From contig NZ_SWKP01000003.1 in NCBI RefSeq assembly GCF_005871165.1, positions 496,001 through 560,000 on the forward strand: DNA of 64,000 nt, in the 5' to 3' direction. This DNA is from Maricaulis alexandrii (GTDB lineage: Bacteria > Pseudomonadota > Alphaproteobacteria > Caulobacterales > Maricaulaceae). Shown piece after piece: positions 28,846-38,404 of the stretch; position 1 is the first letter of the stretch; every line of letters starts with the position of its first letter. The notes below the pieces were generated by a model. The model was not told where the DNA came from. It was given only the letters and a program-made list of their open reading frames with translations, and did no database searches. The translations under genes and the position numbers were made by a program.

Positions 28846-29607
28846 GTGCTGAAGACCATCCGCGCCCTTTACGAAGCCAATACGCCGGCGGCCCACCAAT
28901 TCCGCTATGGCCTGCTCGCCTTCGACATTCTGGCGACGCTCTATGTGATCGCGACCTCCTTCTTCCCGCGTTCACTGGCTATCGAACTGGGTGACATGCT
29001 TCTGGGCGTGGTGATCCTGACGGATTTCGTGGCACGCCTGCTTATCGAAAAGGACAAGCGGATGATCTTCATCCGGCCGACAACCTGGGCGGATATCATC
29101 GCGATCGGCTCCTTCCTTGCGCCGATTGCCGGAGAGGGGCTGGGCTTCCTGCGCGTATTGCGGACGCTGCGCCTGCTGCATTCCTACCAATTGCTGACCC
29201 GGCTGAGGAAAGACATCCGCTTCTGCCGCAATCATGAGGAGGAATTGCTGGCCGGGCTGAACCTGGTGATCTTCCTCTTTGTCACCACCGGCCTGATCTA
29301 TGCGCTGCAATACGGGATCAATCCGCAGATCCGCAATTATGCCGACGCCTTCTATTTCACGGTGACCACGCTCACCACGACCGGGTTTGGCGATATCACG
29401 CTGGAGGGCACGGGCGGCCGTCTTCTCTCCGTGGCGGTGATGATTGTCGGCGTGACGCTCTTCCTGCGCCTCGCACAGGTTCTCTTCCGCCCCAGCAAGG
29501 TGCGCGAGGAATGTCAGAAATGCGGACTGATGCTGCACGATGCCGACGCGGTGCATTGCAAGCACTGCGGCGAAACCATCCACATTCACACCGAGGGCAG
29601 CGCCTAG
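28846..29607 (+). CDS. voltage-gated-type K+ channel with C-terminal zinc ribbon
   Basis: A 253-residue channel subunit. The GTG at 28846 has AGGA upstream; the frame is open further but the upstream residues are not conserved. Segments S1-S4 include the arginine-bearing FLRVLRTLRLLHSYQLLTRL, S5 is LNLVIFLFVTTGLIYAL, and the pore loop carries TTLTTTGFGDIT, with TGFGD as selectivity filter. After S6 the C-terminus has CQKCG and CKHCG, a four-cysteine rubredoxin-like or zinc ribbon in place of an RCK domain. Potassium conduction is inferred from the filter. Confidence 0.85.
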   Translation: MLKTIRALYEANTPAAHQFRYGLLAFDILATLYVIATSFFPRSLAIELGDMLLGVVILTDFVARLLIEKDKRMIFIRPTTWADIIAIGSFLAPIAGEGLGFLRVLRTLRLLHSYQLLTRLRKDIRFCRNHEEELLAGLNLVIFLFVTTGLIYALQYGINPQIRNYADAFYFTVTTLTTTGFGDITLEGTGGRLLSVAVMIVGVTLFLRLAQVLFRPSKVREECQKCGLMLHDADAVHCKHCGETIHIHTEGSA

Positions 29608-29608
29608 A

Positions 29609-30409
29609 TCAGATCAGCCCCGACAACGGGCTGGACGGGTCGGCATAGCGTTTCTTGGGCATACGGCCGGCCAGATAGGCTTCGCGACCGGCGATGACCG
29701 CGTGCTTCATGGCGGAAGCCATGCGGATCGGATCCTTGGCTTCGGCGATGGCCGTATTCATCAGGACACCGTCACAGCCCAGCTCCATCGCCACAGCCGC
29801 ATCAGAAGCCGTGCCAACACCGGCATCCACGATGACCGGGACCTTCGTCTGCTCGATGATCAGGCGGATATTGACCGGGTTCTGGATGCCCAGACCCGAG
29901 CCGATCGGGGCCCCGAGCGGCATGATGGCGCAACAGCCAATCTCTTCCAGCTTCTTGGCGTAAACCGGATCATCCGAGCAATAGACCATGACGTCGAACC
30001 CGTCCTTGATCAGCATTTCGGCGGCGCGCAGCGTCTCGGCCATGTCCGGATAGAGGTGTTTGGGATCGGACAGGACTTCCAGCTTCACCAGATTCCAGCC
30101 CCCCGCCTCACGCGCCAGGCGCAGCGTTCGGACCGCGTCCTCGCCGGTGAAACAGCCGGCCGTGTTCGGCAGGAAGGTGTAGTCCTCCGGCGAAATGAAA
30201 TCGACCAAGCGGGGCTCGTCCGGATTGGACAGGTTCACGCGACGGATCGCCACTGTGATCATGTCGGCCCCGGAGGCTTTCAGCGCCTCGGCATTCTGGG
30301 CGTAGGTGGCATACTTGCCGGTGCCAATGATGAGGCGGGAGTTGAAGGTCCGTCCGGCCACGACCAGCGGCGTATCGTCAACCGTCACTTTCGGATTTGC
30401 GTCATCCAT
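29609..30409 (-). CDS. thiG: thiazole synthase ThiG
   Basis: A 266-residue TIM-barrel enzyme that forms the thiazole phosphate of thiamine from deoxyxylulose phosphate, the ThiS thiocarboxylate and dehydroglycine. Recognised blocks are [20 protein letters not shown], the Schiff-base lysine region LVKLEVL, and the phosphate loop [18 protein letters not shown]. It starts two bases downstream of the thiS stop, forming a thiSG unit. No other thi genes are in the window. Confidence 0.96.
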   Translation of the reverse strand: MDDANPKVTVDDTPLVVAGRTFNSRLIIGTGKYATYAQNAEALKASGADMITVAIRRVNLSNPDEPRLVDFISPEDYTFLPNTAGCFTGEDAVRTLRLAREAGGWNLVKLEVLSDPKHLYPDMAETLRAAEMLIKDGFDVMVYCSDDPVYAKKLEEIGCCAIMPLGAPIGSGLGIQNPVNIRLIIEQTKVPVIVDAGVGTASDAAVAMELGCDGVLMNTAIAEAKDPIRMASAMKHAVIAGREAYLAGRMPKKRYADPSSPLSGLI

Positions 30410-30411
30410 GC

Positions 30412-30615
30412 CTATCCACCTCCGACAAAGGCGACGATCTCGATCCGGTCGCCATTTTCCAGTTCCGTGCCGCCATATTGCGAGCGCGGTACGATCTCCA
30501 GATTGCGCTCGACGGCGATCTTGCGACCATCCAGATCGAGTGCACTCACCAGGTCCGACACACTGCTGCCGGCGGGCAATGACCGGTCTTCCCCATTGAC
30601 TGTTAGCTGCAGCAC
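30412..30615 (-). CDS. thiS: sulfur carrier protein ThiS
   Basis: A 67-residue ubiquitin-like carrier ending in the required Gly-Gly (VAFVGGG), activated as a thiocarboxylate to deliver sulfur to ThiG. The GTG at 30615, with AGAGG upstream, gives the usual length; a longer form from GTG 30654 (80 residues) is also possible. The 73-base gap to divergent aroQ is too short for a TPP riboswitch, and none is seen. Confidence 0.88.
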   Translation of the reverse strand: MLQLTVNGEDRSLPAGSSVSDLVSALDLDGRKIAVERNLEIVPRSQYGGTELENGDRIEIVAFVGGG

Positions 30616-30688
30616 GGCTTCGCTGACCTCTTTGTGAGTCCTGACATTTGTCACCTCGTAATTCCCTCTAGGGCTTGAAGGCAAGGCC

Positions 30689-31123
30689 ATGACCAAACCC
30701 ATTCACATCCTGAACGGTCCGAATCTCAACCTTCTGGGCACCCGGGAACCGGAGGTCTACGGCACGATGACGCTGGCCGACATCGAATCGGCCTGCATCG
30801 ACCGCGCCCGTGACTTGGGGGTTCCGCTTGTGTTTCGCCAGTCCAATCATGAGGGTCAGTTGATCGACTGGCTGCATGACGCAAACGTCAACGCGTCTGC
30901 AGTGGTGTTCAACCCGGGTGCATTTACGCATACATCGGTCGCTTTGCATGACGCCGTTCGCGCTATAGAACCTCCGGTCATCGAAGTTCACTTGAGTCAG
31001 ACGGCAGCACGCGAAGACTTCCGGCACCATTCCTATGTCGCTCCTGTCGCCCGGGGCAGTATCACCGGGCTGGGGCTGCAGAGTTATCTGCTGGGCATCG
31101 AAGCCGCTGCCAAATGTCTCTGA
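30689..31123 (+). CDS. aroQ: type II 3-dehydroquinate dehydratase
   Basis: A 144-residue enzyme for the third step of the shikimate pathway. Opening [19 protein letters not shown] carries the lid arginine and catalytic tyrosine; [30 protein letters not shown] and the histidine in VIEVHLSQ complete the active site. It precedes accB by 31 bases, the arrangement aroQ-accB-accC common in Proteobacteria. Confidence 0.97.
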   Translation: MTKPIHILNGPNLNLLGTREPEVYGTMTLADIESACIDRARDLGVPLVFRQSNHEGQLIDWLHDANVNASAVVFNPGAFTHTSVALHDAVRAIEPPVIEVHLSQTAAREDFRHHSYVAPVARGSITGLGLQSYLLGIEAAAKCL

Positions 31124-31154
31124 TTACAATCGACGGAACCAAAGGCCTTTCATC

Positions 31155-31640
31155 ATGAGTTCTGATTCTCGTTCCCGTACGCCGATCGATCCCGCCCTCG
31201 TCCGTGAACTGGCGGATATCCTGCGTGAAACGGAATTGTCCGAAATCGAAGTCGAGCATGACGATCTGCGCCTGCGGATTGCCCGTCAGCTGACCGCCGC
31301 GCCCGTCGCCCAGACGATCAGCGTCCCGGCCGCCGCCCCGGCGGCCGCTGCCCCGGCACCTGCCGCAGAGGCCGCTCCGGCCGCCGCTGCTCCGGCGGGT
31401 GACAAGCCGGGCACGGTGAAGTCCCCGATGGTCGGCACCGCCTATCTCAAGCCGAACCCGGACAGCGCCAATTTCGTGCGTCCCGGCGATGCTGTGAAGA
31501 AGGGCGACACCATCCTGCTGGTGGAAGCCATGAAAACCTTCAACCCGATTACCGCCGAGAAGGATGGTACGGTGACCGATCTCCTGGTTGATGACGGTCA
31601 GCCGGTGGAATACGGCGAGCCGCTCTTCGTCCTGTCCTGA
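31155..31640 (+). CDS. accB: biotin carboxyl carrier protein of acetyl-CoA carboxylase
   Basis: A 161-residue carrier. An N-terminal helical part ([20 protein letters not shown]) is followed by an Ala/Pro-rich linker and the biotinyl domain with biotinylated lysine in VEAMKTFN. Start at ATG 31155, although the ribosome binding site is poor. It carries the carboxyl group from AccC to the transferase in fatty-acid synthesis. Located 29 bases before accC. Confidence 0.96.
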   Translation: MSSDSRSRTPIDPALVRELADILRETELSEIEVEHDDLRLRIARQLTAAPVAQTISVPAAAPAAAAPAPAAEAAPAAAAPAGDKPGTVKSPMVGTAYLKPNPDSANFVRPGDAVKKGDTILLVEAMKTFNPITAEKDGTVTDLLVDDGQPVEYGEPLFVLS

Positions 31641-31669
31641 CCCCAACAGCCGAGGCGACCGCACAAGCC

Positions 31670-33016
31670 ATGTTCGACAAGATCCTGATCGCCAATCGCG
31701 GCGAGATCGCCCTTCGCGTCCACCGGGCCTGCCGGGAAATGGGCATCCGCACCGTCGCGGTGCACTCGGAGGCCGATGCCAATGCCATGCATGTCCGCCT
31801 GGCGGATGAGAGCGTGTGCATCGGCCCGCCGCCCGCCGGCAAATCCTATCTCAACATTCCGGCCATCATCACGGCCGCCGAAGTGACCGGCGCCCAGGCC
31901 GTGCACCCCGGCTATGGCTTCCTGTCGGAAAATGCCCGTTTCGCCGAGATTGTCGAAGCCCACGGCCTCGCCTTCATCGGCCCGACCGCGGACCATATCC
32001 GCATGATGGGCGACAAGATCACCGCCAAGAAAGCCGTCATGGATGCCGGCATTCCGGTGGTTCCGGGGTCCGAGGGCGGCGTGGCGACCTATGAGGACGC
32101 CAAGCCCATCGCCGAGGAAATCGGCTATCCGGTCCTCATCAAGGCGGCCTCGGGTGGTGGTGGCCGCGGCATGAAGGTCGCGGAAACGGCCGACAAGCTG
32201 AAAGAGGCCATGCAGACCGCTTCGGCTGAAGCCTCGGCCGCTTTCGGTGATGGCACCGTCTATCTGGAAAAATATCTCGGCCAGCCGCGCCATATCGAGA
32301 TCCAGGTTCTTGCGGACACCCATGGCAATGTCGTGCATCTGGGCGAGCGTGACTGCTCCCTGCAGCGCCGTCACCAGAAACTGCTCGAAGAGGCCCCCTC
32401 GCCGGCGCTCAGCGACGCCGAGCGTGCGGAGATCGGTGAAGTGGTGCGCAAGGCCATCTCAGCCATCGGCTATCGCGGCGTCGGCACGATCGAATTCCTC
32501 TGGGAGAACGGTGAGTTCTACTTCATCGAGATGAATACCCGCCTGCAGGTGGAACACCCGGTCACCGAAATGATCACCGGTATCGACCTGGTGCGCGAAC
32601 AGATCCGTGTCGCAGCCGGCCTGCCGCTGGAGATCACCCAGGACGACATCCAGCTGGAAGGCTGGGCCATTGAATGCCGCATCAATGCGGAGAACCCGAA
32701 AACCTTCGCGCCTTCGCCGGGCAAGGTCACCGAGTTCCATGCGCCGGGCGGTCTGGGCGTTCGCCTCGATTCCGCCCTGTATGCGGGCTATTCCATCCCG
32801 CCGTATTATGACAGCCTGATCGGCAAGCTGATCGTCCATGGCCGGACCCGCGAGGAAACCCTCCTCCGCCTGCGCCGCGCCCTGGAAGAAATGGTTGTCA
32901 GCGGTGTTGAAACGACGATCCCGATCTTCCTCGACCTGCTGGAAGAGGCGGACTTCGTGAATGGCGACTATCACATTCGCTGGCTGGAGGAGTGGCTCGC
33001 CCAGCGCAATGGCTAG
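31670..33016 (+). CDS. accC: biotin carboxylase subunit of acetyl-CoA carboxylase
   Basis: A 448-residue ATP-grasp enzyme that carboxylates AccB biotin. Start block [20 protein letters not shown], the glycine-rich loop [13 protein letters not shown], and active-site [14 protein letters not shown] with the catalytic Arg/Glu pair are intact. Length is standard. It is followed by aat 29 bases downstream and shares a transcript with accB. Confidence 0.98.
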   Translation: MFDKILIANRGEIALRVHRACREMGIRTVAVHSEADANAMHVRLADESVCIGPPPAGKSYLNIPAIITAAEVTGAQAVHPGYGFLSENARFAEIVEAHGLAFIGPTADHIRMMGDKITAKKAVMDAGIPVVPGSEGGVATYEDAKPIAEEIGYPVLIKAASGGGGRGMKVAETADKLKEAMQTASAEASAAFGDGTVYLEKYLGQPRHIEIQVLADTHGNVVHLGERDCSLQRRHQKLLEEAPSPALSDAERAEIGEVVRKAISAIGYRGVGTIEFLWENGEFYFIEMNTRLQVEHPVTEMITGIDLVREQIRVAAGLPLEITQDDIQLEGWAIECRINAENPKTFAPSPGKVTEFHAPGGLGVRLDSALYAGYSIPPYYDSLIGKLIVHGRTREETLLRLRRALEEMVVSGVETTIPIFLDLLEEADFVNGDYHIRWLEEWLAQRNG

Positions 33017-33045
33017 CGCCCCACGCCAGAGAAGGCGGAGGCTTG

Positions 33046-33729
33046 ATGCGCGGATTTGGCGCCCAGGACCTGATTAACTGCTATGCCCGCGGCGTCTTTC
33101 CGATGGCGGAAGGCCGCGAGGATCCGCGTATCTATCTGCTCGACCCGGACGAGCGGGGCATTCTCCCGCTCGACCATTTCCACATTTCGCGCAGCCTGAA
33201 AAAAACCGTCCGCCAGGACCTCTACCAGATCTCCATCGACGAGTGCTTCCACGATGTCGTGGAAGGCTGTGCTGCGCCGGCGCCCGGTCGCGAAGAGACC
33301 TGGATCAATTCCGGCATTCTCTCGCTCTACAGCGAACTCCACACGCTGGGCATCGCGCATTCCGTTGAGTGCTGGTCCGGCGGTGACCTGGTCGGCGGTC
33401 TCTACGGCGTGTCCCTGGGCGGGGCGTTTTTCGGCGAGAGCATGTTTTCCCGCCGCCGGGATGCATCCAAGGTGGCGCTCGTCCATTTGATCGCCCGCTT
33501 GCGGGCCGGAGGCTTCGTCCTGCTGGACACCCAATTCACGACTGAGCACCTGGAGCGTTTCGGCGCGGAAACGATCTCACGCTCAACCTATCAGGAGCGG
33601 CTGGGTGCTGCGCTGTCAGTGGAGGCTGATTTCAGGGCTTTGCCGGACGAGATCAGCGGCGCACAGGCCCTGCATCTCGCCTTGCCGCCCGCGCATCAGG
33701 ACCGGCAGTCCAGCACCCAGACATCATAG
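33046..33729 (+). CDS. aat: leucyl/phenylalanyl-tRNA-protein transferase
   Basis: A 227-residue enzyme that adds Leu or Phe to N-terminal Arg or Lys, marking proteins for ClpS-ClpAP. The FemX-like core is visible: NCYARGVFPMAEG, WINSGILSLYSELHTLGIAHSVE, GLYGVSLGGAFFGESMFS and LDTQFTTEHLERFGA. GGCGGAGG precedes the ATG. Its last 34 bases overlap the end of the convergent DUF2155 gene. Confidence 0.96.
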   Translation: MRGFGAQDLINCYARGVFPMAEGREDPRIYLLDPDERGILPLDHFHISRSLKKTVRQDLYQISIDECFHDVVEGCAAPAPGREETWINSGILSLYSELHTLGIAHSVECWSGGDLVGGLYGVSLGGAFFGESMFSRRRDASKVALVHLIARLRAGGFVLLDTQFTTEHLERFGAETISRSTYQERLGAALSVEADFRALPDEISGAQALHLALPPAHQDRQSSTQTS

Positions 33730-34169
33730 ACCGGGTGCTCCAGCGGGTTCTGCGCCGGACGTGACGCGAACATCCAGCCTGAAAAGATCTGCTCACCTTC
33801 GACATCCACGCCGAAACCGTCCGTGCGGCGGTCATTGATTTCGAGGAAGGCATAAGTTTCCGGTGTCTCTTCCGGCGGACGCTTGCGGCAATAATGGGCC
33901 GTGACCGACAACGCGCCGAACTGGGCCGTCTCACCGATCGGGATTTCAAAATCCCGGGTCCGGGCCGTCACCTTGTCCAGTCCGCGAAGGACGAGAAGCT
34001 CGCCCGGCTCGCTGGACAGAGGACCACGATCCTGCGCGTCCGGATCGTCCCGGCGCAGCATATCGGCGATGGCATCTCCATCCTCACCGGATTGAGACAT
34101 GTCCTGCGCCTGGACGGCAGACGCCATCAGGCCGGCAACACAAAGGGAAACAAGAAATCGGGTTTTCAT
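33696..34169 (-). CDS. DUF2155 periplasmic protein
   Basis: A 157-residue exported protein with signal peptide MKTRFLVSLCVAGLMASAVQ, cleaved after AQA. The conserved domain covers VLRGLDKVTARTRDFEIPIG, GALSVTAHYCRKRPPEETPE, DGFGVDVEGEQIFSGWMFAS and the end PVYDVWVLDC. Alphaproteobacterial relatives sit beside NDUFA12 as here. Function unknown. Only the start at 34169 yields a signal peptide; the frame is open far upstream but without coding character. It overlaps aat by 34 bases tail to tail. Confidence 0.88.
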   Translation of the reverse strand: MKTRFLVSLCVAGLMASAVQAQDMSQSGEDGDAIADMLRRDDPDAQDRGPLSSEPGELLVLRGLDKVTARTRDFEIPIGETAQFGALSVTAHYCRKRPPEETPETYAFLEINDRRTDGFGVDVEGEQIFSGWMFASRPAQNPLEHPVYDVWVLDCRS

Positions 34170-34210
34170 GACGCCCACCCTGCCGTGGGAATGTGGCCGT
34201 GTCGAGACGC

Positions 34211-34621
34211 TCACGCCTCGTCGGGGGACCAGGCCTGATAATCGCCGGATGCCGCCTGGCGCTTTTCGCTGACCAGAAGGCTGCCCGTCGGGCGATAGGC
34301 ATAGACCGTACCGGTGAGATTGGGATGGTGATCCTTCTCCCAGGCCTGGCGCGGCAGCGGCGCTTCGCTCGGCGGCGTGTCGAAAGTGTGGTGCAGCCAG
34401 CCATGCCAGTCCGACGGGACCCGCGAGGCATCGGCATAACCCTTGTAGACCACCCAGCGACGATTGCGGCCATCCGGACCGGTATTGCCGCGCTCGGTGA
34501 AGTAGCGGTTGCCGTATTCGTCCTCGCCAACCTTCTGGGCGCCGCGCATGGCAAGGGTCAGGAAAGTCCCCGGCGTGGCGTCTTTCCACCAGACGAAAAT
34601 CTTGGCGATTAATCCGAACAT
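34211..34621 (-). CDS. NADH:ubiquinone oxidoreductase subunit NDUFA12 family
   Basis: A 136-residue homologue of the mitochondrial complex I accessory subunit NDUFA12 (B17.2). Diagnostic segments are GEDEYGNRYFTERG, NRRWVVYKGYADASRVP and WHGWLHHTFDTPP. In alphaproteobacteria it is one of the few supernumerary complex I subunits. It is located 41 bases upstream of DUF2155 and is likely co-transcribed. The nuo genes proper are not in the window. Confidence 0.94.
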   Translation of the reverse strand: MFGLIAKIFVWWKDATPGTFLTLAMRGAQKVGEDEYGNRYFTERGNTGPDGRNRRWVVYKGYADASRVPSDWHGWLHHTFDTPPSEAPLPRQAWEKDHHPNLTGTVYAYRPTGSLLVSEKRQAASGDYQAWSPDEA

Positions 34622-34790
34622 GGTCTTGGGCTCCGAGTCGGGTAGGTCGTTCGTGGCTTATATGCCTGTGTGAACGCGTGGGGTCCAGTGCCGAACGCGG
34701 CTTGTCGCGTCTTCGGGTTTCTCCGCCCGGCTGCACCGCGTTAGACTCGTTCAACTCCCGGGCGATTCGGGCGTGTTTGAGGGTGGCTCC

Positions 34791-37730
34791 ATGCAGATCA
34801 AACAAGGCTTTGCTGAATGGCTGGCAAACCAGGGAGAGGCGTGCGCCCTGGAAGAGCGTACACTGGTTGCTGGCGGCGATCCCGACCTGCCCAGCGAGAC
34901 GCGTCGCCTCGCCGTGCCGGCCCATTGGAGCCCGGCTGCCGCCGAAACCCTGCTGCGCCTGCTGGATACGCCCCGCCCTGTCCGCACACAGCCCAAGCCG
35001 GGCGTGAAGGCGTTCGGGGGCCTGACACCCCACGTCGCTGATGGCGAAACCCGGCAGCTGGAATCCTCGCTCGATGCCGTCACCACGCGGCTCGCCGGCT
35101 CCCTGGCTTGGTCGGCCGCCCGTCAGGGTGCATTCGACGAGGCCAGCGATGCAGAAGCCCTGGCCCGGGAACTGGCCGCGAGCATCCAGGGCGGCTTCGT
35201 CACACCGGATGCCCACCTGATCCGCGAAGGCGGAGTCGATTGGGCCTATGGCGACACGCCGGCATCCGATGAAGCGGCCGACCTGCCCTTGCAGATCCGC
35301 GCCAAGTCCCGCACCGCACCGGGACAACTGCGCCGGGTCGCGGAAGGCGCGCTCCGCGCCTCGGTTCTGGATGTCGGTGCCCGGGTTACACGGGAACGCC
35401 TGGAAGCCATCGGCGAGGCCTGCCGGCGCTGTTCCGGAGACGAGACCGAATGCTTTGACCCGCGCCGCAATGCCGCCCTCGCCCGCGCCATGCGCCGGGC
35501 GCTCAAGGACGGCGTGCCGGAAGAAGCCGTGGAGCGAGCCCTCGCCCTGGCCCGCCAGGGCACAGATGATGACGCGCTGTCGTCCCTGATCCCCGATTCC
35601 GTGCCGCAGCGGCCCGCCGTGATGCATGTTCCTGCCGCACTCAGCCAAGCCGTCAAGGATGATGAGTCCTGGTCCTTCGATGAGGATGGCGGCACGGTCC
35701 GCGCCCGCGATTTCCGCTCCGGGATTGCTCGTTCCATCTGGAGTTTCGGTACGCCGGGCCTGGCCTTCCATGAAAACCCGCCCGTGGTCGGCCCGACGCT
35801 CTACATCAACCTGCCCGCCTTCCTGGATGAAGCCTCCCAGCTGCAGGCCGGCCTGCTGGCCGATGCCATCACCTATTGGGCCACGGTTCTCATTCTGAGC
35901 GCCTCCAAGGGTGCCTCCTCCGCCGGCACGTTGTCGCTGAACGGGCTTTCCGCCGTGCTGATGAGCACAGGTCTCGCCCATGACAGCGAGGACGGACGCC
36001 GGGCGGCCGCCGCAATTGGCCGGCTGGCAACACTGGCCCTGCGTGACGCCGCCTCGGAGACCGGCGCCAGCGCACCGGGTTTGGGCCCGGATATTGAGCT
36101 GGACGGCCTGCCGGAGGGCTTCGATCTCCTGGTCGACGCCCTCAACGCCGCTGACACCAATTTCATGCCCAAGGCCGCGATCGCCCGTCCGGGCATCCAG
36201 CTGGCCTGTCTGGTGCCACCCGCCGAACTGTCCGGCCTGATGGAGACGGACAGTCTCGGCGCCCTGCCCGTGAACGGAACGACCACGACCGACGACACCT
36301 ATTCCGGCAGCCGCCGGCTGCGGGTCTGCGCCCGGCGCGGACTGGAACAGTCCGGCCTGTCCGCCGCCCAGATCGAGGCCGCCGAAGATCACGCGGCGGG
36401 CCATGGCACGCTGCGCGGCGCCCCGGGGATTTCCCTGGACATGCTGCGCGAGCGCGGTGTGCCGGAAGACGCTTTGGAACGGCTGGATGATTCCATTGGC
36501 GAAGGGGCTTCGGTCCGCTTTGCCCTCAATCGCTGGACGCTCGGGGACCGGGTGTGCCGCGAGCTCGGCCTGCCGTCCGATGTCGTGGAATCCCAGGCCC
36601 AGTCCTTGTGCCAGGCCCTCGGTTATTCGGATCGTGATATCCGTGCGGCAGACCGCCATGCGCTTGGCACGGGAAGCCTTGACGACGCCCCCGGCCTGAC
36701 GGCCGACCAGCGCGCCGTTTTCGCACCGGTCAGTGCCCAGGCCCAGATGCTGATGGCCCAGGCACTGGAACAACAGATCGAGGGCGCCTGTGCGATACCG
36801 CTGGCCCTGGATGGTGATGCCACGATCGACGACGTCGCCAGCCTGATCGATCTGGGCGGCGAGCTGGGCCTGCGACGGCTCGACCTGCGCCGCACGGCAT
36901 CGGGTCTGTTCGACCTCCTGCCCGCCATCGATTTCGACAAGGGCGATTACGCCAATGAGCCGCCTGTCCAGGAACGCATCGTGGAACGCACGGTCGAGCG
37001 GGTCGTGGAGAAGCCGGCTGCCCGCCGCAAACTGCCGGACCGCCGCAAAGGCTATATCCAGAAGGCCACGGTGGGCGGACACAAGGTCTATCTCCACACC
37101 GGCGAGTTCGATGATGGCGAACTCGGCGAGATCTTCATCGACATGCACAAGGAAGGTGCCGCCTTCCGGTCTCTGATGAACAATTTCGCGATCGCCATTT
37201 CGATCGGCCTGCAATACGGCGTCCCGCTCGAGGAATTCGTCGACGCCTTTGTCTATACGCGTTTCGAACCGGCGGGCCCGGTCGAGGGCAATGATTCCAT
37301 CCAGCACGCGACCTCCATCCTGGACTATCTCTTCCGCGAACTGGGCGTGTCCTATCTGGGACGCGAGGACCTCGCCGAGGTCTCTCCGGACAAGGCGGAT
37401 CCGGGTGGTATCGGCAAGGGTGTGGAACAAGAAAAGCTGGCCCAGGAGGCCGCTGCCAAATTCATTTCGCGCGGTTTCTCGCGCGGCCAGGTGCCGGACA
37501 ATATCCTGATGTTCGCCAATGCCCCCAAAAAGGCGGCTGCCGGCGGCAAGGACGGAACCGATACGGGTGGTCATTACGAGCTGGAAGACCATACGGTCAG
37601 CCGACCAACGAGTGGCCGGGACATCACCGCCTATTCCGGTGATCCCTGTCCGGAATGCGGGCATTTCACGGTGACCGGCGGCGATGATGACACGCCGCGT
37701 ACCTGTGATGCCTGCGGCTGGCACGACTAG
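34791..37730 (+). CDS. degenerate class II ribonucleotide reductase-like protein (TSCPD)
   Basis: A 979-residue paralogue of vitamin B12-dependent NrdJ (usually about 1,200). The N-terminus keeps VPAHWSPAAAETLL (residue 42), the middle keeps CRRCSGDETECFDPRRNAAL (211-230) and RWTLGDRVCRELGLPSD. The TSCPD region (about 745-870) is highly conserved, for example GGHKVYLHTGEFDDGELGEI. A C-terminal zinc ribbon has Cys 953, 956, 972 and 975. Missing are the finger-loop NPCSE, the PTGTIG motif, the SGQNSNNSVR segment and the glycine-rich substrate loops. Catalysis therefore looks impossible. ATG 34791 has GAGGG upstream; GTG 34773 is an alternative. Role unknown. Confidence 0.85.
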   Translation: MQIKQGFAEWLANQGEACALEERTLVAGGDPDLPSETRRLAVPAHWSPAAAETLLRLLDTPRPVRTQPKPGVKAFGGLTPHVADGETRQLESSLDAVTTRLAGSLAWSAARQGAFDEASDAEALARELAASIQGGFVTPDAHLIREGGVDWAYGDTPASDEAADLPLQIRAKSRTAPGQLRRVAEGALRASVLDVGARVTRERLEAIGEACRRCSGDETECFDPRRNAALARAMRRALKDGVPEEAVERALALARQGTDDDALSSLIPDSVPQRPAVMHVPAALSQAVKDDESWSFDEDGGTVRARDFRSGIARSIWSFGTPGLAFHENPPVVGPTLYINLPAFLDEASQLQAGLLADAITYWATVLILSASKGASSAGTLSLNGLSAVLMSTGLAHDSEDGRRAAAAIGRLATLALRDAASETGASAPGLGPDIELDGLPEGFDLLVDALNAADTNFMPKAAIARPGIQLACLVPPAELSGLMETDSLGALPVNGTTTTDDTYSGSRRLRVCARRGLEQSGLSAAQIEAAEDHAAGHGTLRGAPGISLDMLRERGVPEDALERLDDSIGEGASVRFALNRWTLGDRVCRELGLPSDVVESQAQSLCQALGYSDRDIRAADRHALGTGSLDDAPGLTADQRAVFAPVSAQAQMLMAQALEQQIEGACAIPLALDGDATIDDVASLIDLGGELGLRRLDLRRTASGLFDLLPAIDFDKGDYANEPPVQERIVERTVERVVEKPAARRKLPDRRKGYIQKATVGGHKVYLHTGEFDDGELGEIFIDMHKEGAAFRSLMNNFAIAISIGLQYGVPLEEFVDAFVYTRFEPAGPVEGNDSIQHATSILDYLFRELGVSYLGREDLAEVSPDKADPGGIGKGVEQEKLAQEAAAKFISRGFSRGQVPDNILMFANAPKKAAAGGKDGTDTGGHYELEDHTVSRPTSGRDITAYSGDPCPECGHFTVTGGDDDTPRTCDACGWHD

Positions 37731-37790
37731 ACAGCCCGGCGGCGTGCGCCTTGCAGGGAACACGCTGGATTGACCCGGGAGTGCTCCACT

Positions 37791-38279
37791 ATGGCACGCG
37801 TTCTGATCGCTTTGGCTTTGCTGATTGCCGCTCCGGCCACAACTCTGGCCCAGGATGCGTCGCAGATTGCACGCGTCCAGGCAGGACAGTCCTGCCCCGG
37901 CTGCAATCTGTTCCAAGCAGAACTGGCCTATCGCGACCTGCCGGGCATCGATGTGTCCGGTGCCCGCCTGCGCCAGGCCAATCTCGCCCTGTCGACCATG
38001 AATCATGCCCGTTTCGACAATGCCAATCTGTCGGTCGCCAATCTGTTCGGCGGCCGGTTCACCGGTGCGAGTTTCCGGCAGGCCGATCTGACTCGCGCCA
38101 ATCTCGTCGGTGCCTATTTCGGCGGCGCGGACCTGACCGGTGCGACGCTGACGGGGGCCACCCTGTCCGGGGCCGAACTGCAGACGGCGCGCGGATTGAC
38201 GCAAAGCCAGCTCAACACGGCCTGCGGTGACAGCTCCACCCGTCTGCCCGCTGGTTTCACCATTCCCGGCTGCGACTGA
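37791..38279 (+). CDS. exported pentapeptide-repeat protein
   Basis: A 162-residue protein with signal peptide MARVLIALALLIAAPATTLA. After a CPGC motif near residue 40, pentapeptide repeats of the A(D/N)LxX type form a right-handed beta-helix: ADLTRANLVGAYFGGADLTG and others. The end, LTQSQLNTACGDSSTRLPAG, is a typical cap with the cysteines C-x-n-C. The next gene encodes a longer relative with the same CxxC opening and cap. Function unknown; a periplasmic structural or binding role is inferred. Confidence 0.85.
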   Translation: MARVLIALALLIAAPATTLAQDASQIARVQAGQSCPGCNLFQAELAYRDLPGIDVSGARLRQANLALSTMNHARFDNANLSVANLFGGRFTGASFRQADLTRANLVGAYFGGADLTGATLTGATLSGAELQTARGLTQSQLNTACGDSSTRLPAGFTIPGCD

Positions 38280-38404
38280 GCGCCGGGCCCGACCTGCCCC
38301 GCCTTTGCCACCAGGCCGAAACCCTCTACGCTTCATACGATATGCGGTGGGGTTACTGTGATTTAAGTCGAATTCAGTCAATGCCTGCCGTATCCCTTGG
38401 GGTT

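Noticed and set aside
33696-38381. A 1,561-codon open frame on the minus strand
   Set aside because: Most of it is antisense to the RNR-like gene and lacks family similarity. It results from codon bias in high-GC DNA. Only its last 157 codons, the DUF2155 gene with its own signal peptide, are real.
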